From the NCBI RefSeq assembly GCF_019703855.1, contig NZ_AP024086.1, forward strand, positions 1,446,501-1,510,500: a DNA stretch of 64,000 bases, written 5' to 3'. Positions within the stretch are counted from its first letter, which is position 1. Each line of letters opens with the position of its first letter. Position numbers and translations under genes: made by a program. Source of the DNA: Desulfomarina profundi. GTDB taxonomy: Bacteria; Desulfobacterota; Desulfobulbia; Desulfobulbales; Desulfocapsaceae. Positions 62,201 through 64,000 of this stretch are shown here, one piece after another. Below the pieces are notes generated by a model that worked only from the letters and a program-made list of their open reading frames with translations, did not search any database and had not been told where the DNA came from.

Positions 62201-63307
62201 TATGAAACCGCTGAGCGCAATTATAAACGAATGCTGGCGGATGACGAAAACCTGGAAGTCCTCTACGACCTTGCCTCCATCTATGACCGGCGTGGACAAT
62301 ACAGGAAAGAAGCACAGGTTTTTGAGGCTATCAGAAGTTCGGGAACGACATCAGAGCGACTTGAAAGTTCCATTGAAAGTAATTCCCTGAAAATAAGCCC
62401 CCATTCTGGTTTAAGTGTTAATCTTGTCAACAGGAAAGGGAGAGACGGGTATGTTAATCTGGAGAAAAGAGGTGTTGGTATTTCATTGATGTTTACGCCG
62501 GACCTACAGAAAGATATAACATTTCAATTCTCCAGAAATATCTATGAAGAGGTAACTGGACCCGGTTCTTTTACCAGTTCATTCCTGGAATCAACCGGTA
62601 CTGTTGAATTGACAGGAAACACTGATTTTATATTTTCTGCTGCGGCAGAAAGGTTGAGTGATGATGCCGAAACAAAATTCTACTATTCTATAGGCCTTCA
62701 CTCTCAACTTGATGATTTTTTTACCGGTTTTGTCAAGGGATATAGAAAGAAAACTGACGATACGCTACTGGCAGTTAAGAACAGTATGTACAGTGAAGGG
62801 CTTGAGATTGGTCTTTCGGCAGAAACTCCGATAGGTTTGAACCTGGGAGCGGCATACAGGCATCGTTATTATAGCGATGGGAATTCTCAGAACAGGTTCC
62901 ATGGCTGGTCTTCATACAACCTTTATGGGGAATCCTTACTCTGGGCTTTACGGTATGATTACGAATTCCTGAAAAACAACAGTTGCAATGATTGCAGTGA
63001 TTCTGCAGGTGAGGGTGGAGTTGAGGAAAAAACTTACTGGAAACCTGACACATTTGACGAACATAGAATCACCTTGCATTTCAAGCATCTTGTTTCAGGG
63101 GATTACGGATCAAACAATCTTCTCAGTTACTATACCTTTGACAATAGTATTGGGTATGAAGACAATGAAAATGCAATATATATCGGGAAATTTGATATTT
63201 TCCTTGAAATGAGTCACCATTATTTATTAAAAGGCAATTTTGTTTTTCAAAAAAGTACTGATTTTGAAGAAAAAACTGTTCTGTTTTCTCTCTTTTATCG
63301 CTGGTAG
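59258..63307 (+). CDS. TPR-repeat protein with C-terminal outer-membrane beta-barrel (PelB/BcsC-like layout)
   Basis: 1349 residues. An N-terminal hydrophobic signal (FVKIFISVIFVLILIFSPS, then QSCVAA) is followed by about 1000 residues of helical tetratricopeptide-type repeats (AGDYNSAVLLYEKLHILKP, KKYNSALKQFGRVYEFDP, GRPDKALAYFEKYLAKHPED, RRDYETAERNYKRMLADDE). The last about 280 residues are amphipathic strands ending FSLFYRW, with a terminal aromatic residue as in outer-membrane barrels. PelB, BcsC and PgaA combine TPRs with a barrel to export exopolysaccharide, and this protein is probably of that type. The polysaccharide is unknown, as no synthase is adjacent. ATG at 59306 is an alternative start. 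Confidence 0.75.
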   Translation: MKADFTQSDLAGYSLGMVSFVKIFISVIFVLILIFSPSQSCVAAEIAPARTITVVAVSPDVPEWKKIWDSARKKVKAGDYNSAVLLYEKLHILKPNIEEANWEYFKVLMNKGQIVEATKIINSLLEKNPSKIEYLLGSGNILLFEKKYNSALKQFGRVYEFDPAGGSSVNALKGMIASLEGTKKNNVLLPLLEQLHLRQNTDSDTIKKLVETAGALGKNDKVLHYFSLLRQKKQLKDIDSKILFLVAGVLEKKDERKEASQLWEEYLRRTVDYLPFHEKLVAYYLDSGKRKSALPHLIQLSRSSQADDVLLKQIAEIYLHAVGRPDKALAYFEKYLAKHPEDRKIKKKIKTIQTILANDFLAIVENDGAWLLWKDLAQITPNRLAIYREMATLLEKKGKKDELFEVLKIIQHHNPEDTKTLYKIIFICREKKNYSLALQYLQKLPESTQNTKKFFLLKGDLEYMSGRETSSLDSYANGLKKDEKDLRLRQTCIRLAGRLGLVDRVNSLFAGTPNSPENVNYFEFIFNYLEQLEYNFFFSSLDTSLGKYLKLFEDNPQQILKLRLLQEKSLRERGNQAKAEELLRSIVAKEGAVPEVFFNLAIHNSEARDISAARVWKNAFVQFFPTDRKIGENRKYERKKNYLEGMISLAEGDVEQAVSRIVTLENLRLKKKKRLTLSDLEYKLKKKLCWLLLENGNIDGSEELLKEFSNIREFDPERVVLRHALGTLSGKTKENPENDSLYINKQPVLSRFLQVAMTALHHNEFDLGSQIVKTVLKQVPGSMLGRNLLAEFAYYSGEMQQPVTIYKKIVKKYPSEKYFIKKLVTSEGKLENYQQGLSILTQNNARLLEVLTTPSFSLSNADFEEVLLFARMQWGVGNRDESLKLYEFLLNPPVVDLLEKRFEFEEIYYLYLTKERSFWNSLKFLLQTKPEIVAELMQPSFLIDNMGNETGKIIAEYYSLYTWQKLIENEYLARKAIVRRDYETAERNYKRMLADDENLEVLYDLASIYDRRGQYRKEAQVFEAIRSSGTTSERLESSIESNSLKISPHSGLSVNLVNRKGRDGYVNLEKRGVGISLMFTPDLQKDITFQFSRNIYEEVTGPGSFTSSFLESTGTVELTGNTDFIFSAAAERLSDDAETKFYYSIGLHSQLDDFFTGFVKGYRKKTDDTLLAVKNSMYSEGLEIGLSAETPIGLNLGAAYRHRYYSDGNSQNRFHGWSSYNLYGESLLWALRYDYEFLKNNSCNDCSDSAGEGGVEEKTYWKPDTFDEHRITLHFKHLVSGDYGSNNLLSYYTFDNSIGYEDNENAIYIGKFDIFLEMSHHYLLKGNFVFQKSTDFEEKTVLFSLFYRW

Positions 63308-63321
63308 TTATTGGTTTATCT

Positions 63322-63426
63322 GAAAATCCTGCTTCAGTAGGTATTTTTGCCCCAGTCGGATTTTCATTACTTTGTTGTTCCCGAAGGGTATAAATGGTCG
63401 AGCCATTGGGTCCTATCATGCCGGTT
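63322..63426. repeat. dispersed hairpin repeat R3, copy 3
   Basis: GAAAATCCTGCTTCAGTAGG, then TTTTTGCCCCAGTCGGATTT and TCATTACTTTGTTG, ending GAGCCATTGGGTCC and ATGCCGG. GAAAATCC and GGATTTTC form a stem. It begins 15 bp after the stop of the TPR/barrel gene and resembles copy 1 near sppA. Confidence 0.6.
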
Positions 63427-63600
63427 CAAATTCTTTTGAGCTGGCAAAAATGGTTTTTTTTAAATACGTCTGATAATAAAGCAGACATATCTCCAGGCTC
63501 ATAAGGGTTGGATGAATTGCATGAGTAATCAGGTAAGTTATACCCTGTGAGCATAACAGGCTGATTCCTGTTAAATCAGTCATACTGGCAAAATGATTTC

Positions 63601-63641
63601 CCTGTACGGGTTCCCGGGAAAGGGTCCCTGCAGGTTTTTTT
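63601..63641 (+). terminator. leader terminator/attenuator in front of greA
   Basis: CCTGTACGGGTTCCC (63601-63615) pairs with GGGTCCCTGCAGG (about 63622-63634) in a GC-rich stem interrupted by small bulges, followed at once by seven T. The greA ribosome site GGAGG begins about 3 bp later. Transcription from upstream should mostly end here, so greA expression probably depends on readthrough. Confidence 0.7.
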
Positions 63642-63658
63642 ATGGAGGTTTAGGCAAA

Positions 63659-64000
63659 ATGATTCAGAGAATACCGATGTCGAAAACCGGCAACATCAAG
63701 TTGCGGGAAGAACTTACACATCTGGAAAGAGTAGAACGTGGTGAAGTGGTTAAAGCAATTGAAACAGCTCGGGAGCATGGAGATCTTAAGGAGAACGCTG
63801 AATATCATGCTGCAAAAGACAGACAGGGGCATATTGAAGGGAGGATAATTGAACTTAAGGATAAACTTGCAAGAGCTGAAGTTATAGATTGTTCCAGAGT
63901 CAGCACGGATCGTGTTATTTTTGGTACAATTGTGAAACTCCTCGATATGGATACAGAGGAAGAGGTAACATATCAGCTGCTGGGCCCTGAGGAGGCAAAC
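63659..64000 (+). CDS. greA: transcription elongation factor GreA, partial (continues beyond window)
   Basis: 114 codons from the ATG at 63659, with GGAGG about 10 bp before it, open to the window edge. After a short lead (MIQRIPMSKTGNIKL) the N-terminal coiled coil has LTHLERVERGEVVKAIETAR, then EHGDLKENAEYHAAKDRQ, the conserved tip motif, then HIEGRIIELKDKLARAEVID. The start of the FKBP-like domain (ITFGTI-like VIFGTIVKLLD) follows. GreA rescues backtracked RNA polymerase by stimulating cleavage of the transcript. Confidence 0.93.
   Translation, partial: MIQRIPMSKTGNIKLREELTHLERVERGEVVKAIETAREHGDLKENAEYHAAKDRQGHIEGRIIELKDKLARAEVIDCSRVSTDRVIFGTIVKLLDMDTEEEVTYQLLGPEEAN

Noticed and set aside
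1-64000. CRISPR arrays, tRNA and rRNA genes
   Set aside because: No regularly spaced direct repeats and no tRNA-like or rRNA-like sequence was recognised on either strand.

Overview
The window looks like the chromosome of a Gram-negative, probably anaerobic deltaproteobacterial-type organism (Desulfobacterota, perhaps Desulfobulbales). This is inference from overall gene style: moderate, AT-leaning base composition, a Leg/Ptm-type surface-sugar locus, a FapA-type DUF342 protein, an RpoH sigma factor, outer-membrane barrel and lipoprotein genes, and several families of short intergenic repeats. No rRNA, tRNA or CRISPR array was seen.

Region 1 (1-34747) is a large surface-glycan locus. A leftward operon (1-6087) holds two GT4 glycosyltransferases (one frameshifted), a six-hairpin glycosidase-like protein, an AsnB-type amidotransferase and a DUF354 protein. 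Divergently, a tightly packed rightward run (6335-34747) first encodes an apparently complete GDP-type legionaminic-acid pathway: 4,6-dehydratase, aminotransferase, acetyltransferase, hydrolysing 2-epimerase, synthase, CMP-transferase, PtmE-like guanylyltransferase and PtmA-like reductase. A WbpG/PseA-type amidotransferase with HisH and HisF partners follows. Next come a sulfotransferase-like protein, a pyruvate-kinase-like protein without the C-terminal domain, and an APS kinase. A second nonulosonate set follows (amidotransferase, synthase, 2-epimerase, CMP-transferase, HisF, HisH) with two methyltransferases, two sialyltransferase-like proteins, a PglK-like ABC flippase and an M16 protease. 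The genes suggest two differently decorated, acetamidino-modified and perhaps sulfated or methylated nonulosonic acids that are activated, flipped and transferred to a surface acceptor.

Region 2 (34872-45522) is mixed housekeeping and envelope: PilZ protein, SppA, DNA polymerase IV, Crp/Fnr regulator, L,D-transpeptidase, GT2 glycosyltransferase, a HAD-type glycan protein and a DUF342/FapA protein. Two nearly identical 164-bp MITE-like elements lie in opposite orientation at 19800 and 41314 and bracket about 21 kb of the glycan locus.

Region 3 (45523-47995) is a structured non-coding zone around an IS110-family transposase. It holds a candidate bridge RNA, a promoter followed by a separate hairpin-rich RNA candidate, and several inverted repeats.

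Region 4 (47996-64000) holds a branched-chain amino-acid ABC transporter (livKHMGF order), an EamA exporter, a DUF4136 lipoprotein, lepA, rpoH, a frameshifted DegT aminotransferase, a 1349-residue TPR plus outer-membrane barrel protein, and the start of greA behind a terminator-like leader hairpin.

Three genes (GT4 at 648-1816, lepA, DegT at 57616-58796) are each interrupted where a G/C homopolymer is one base short. That pattern looks more like sequencing error than biology.
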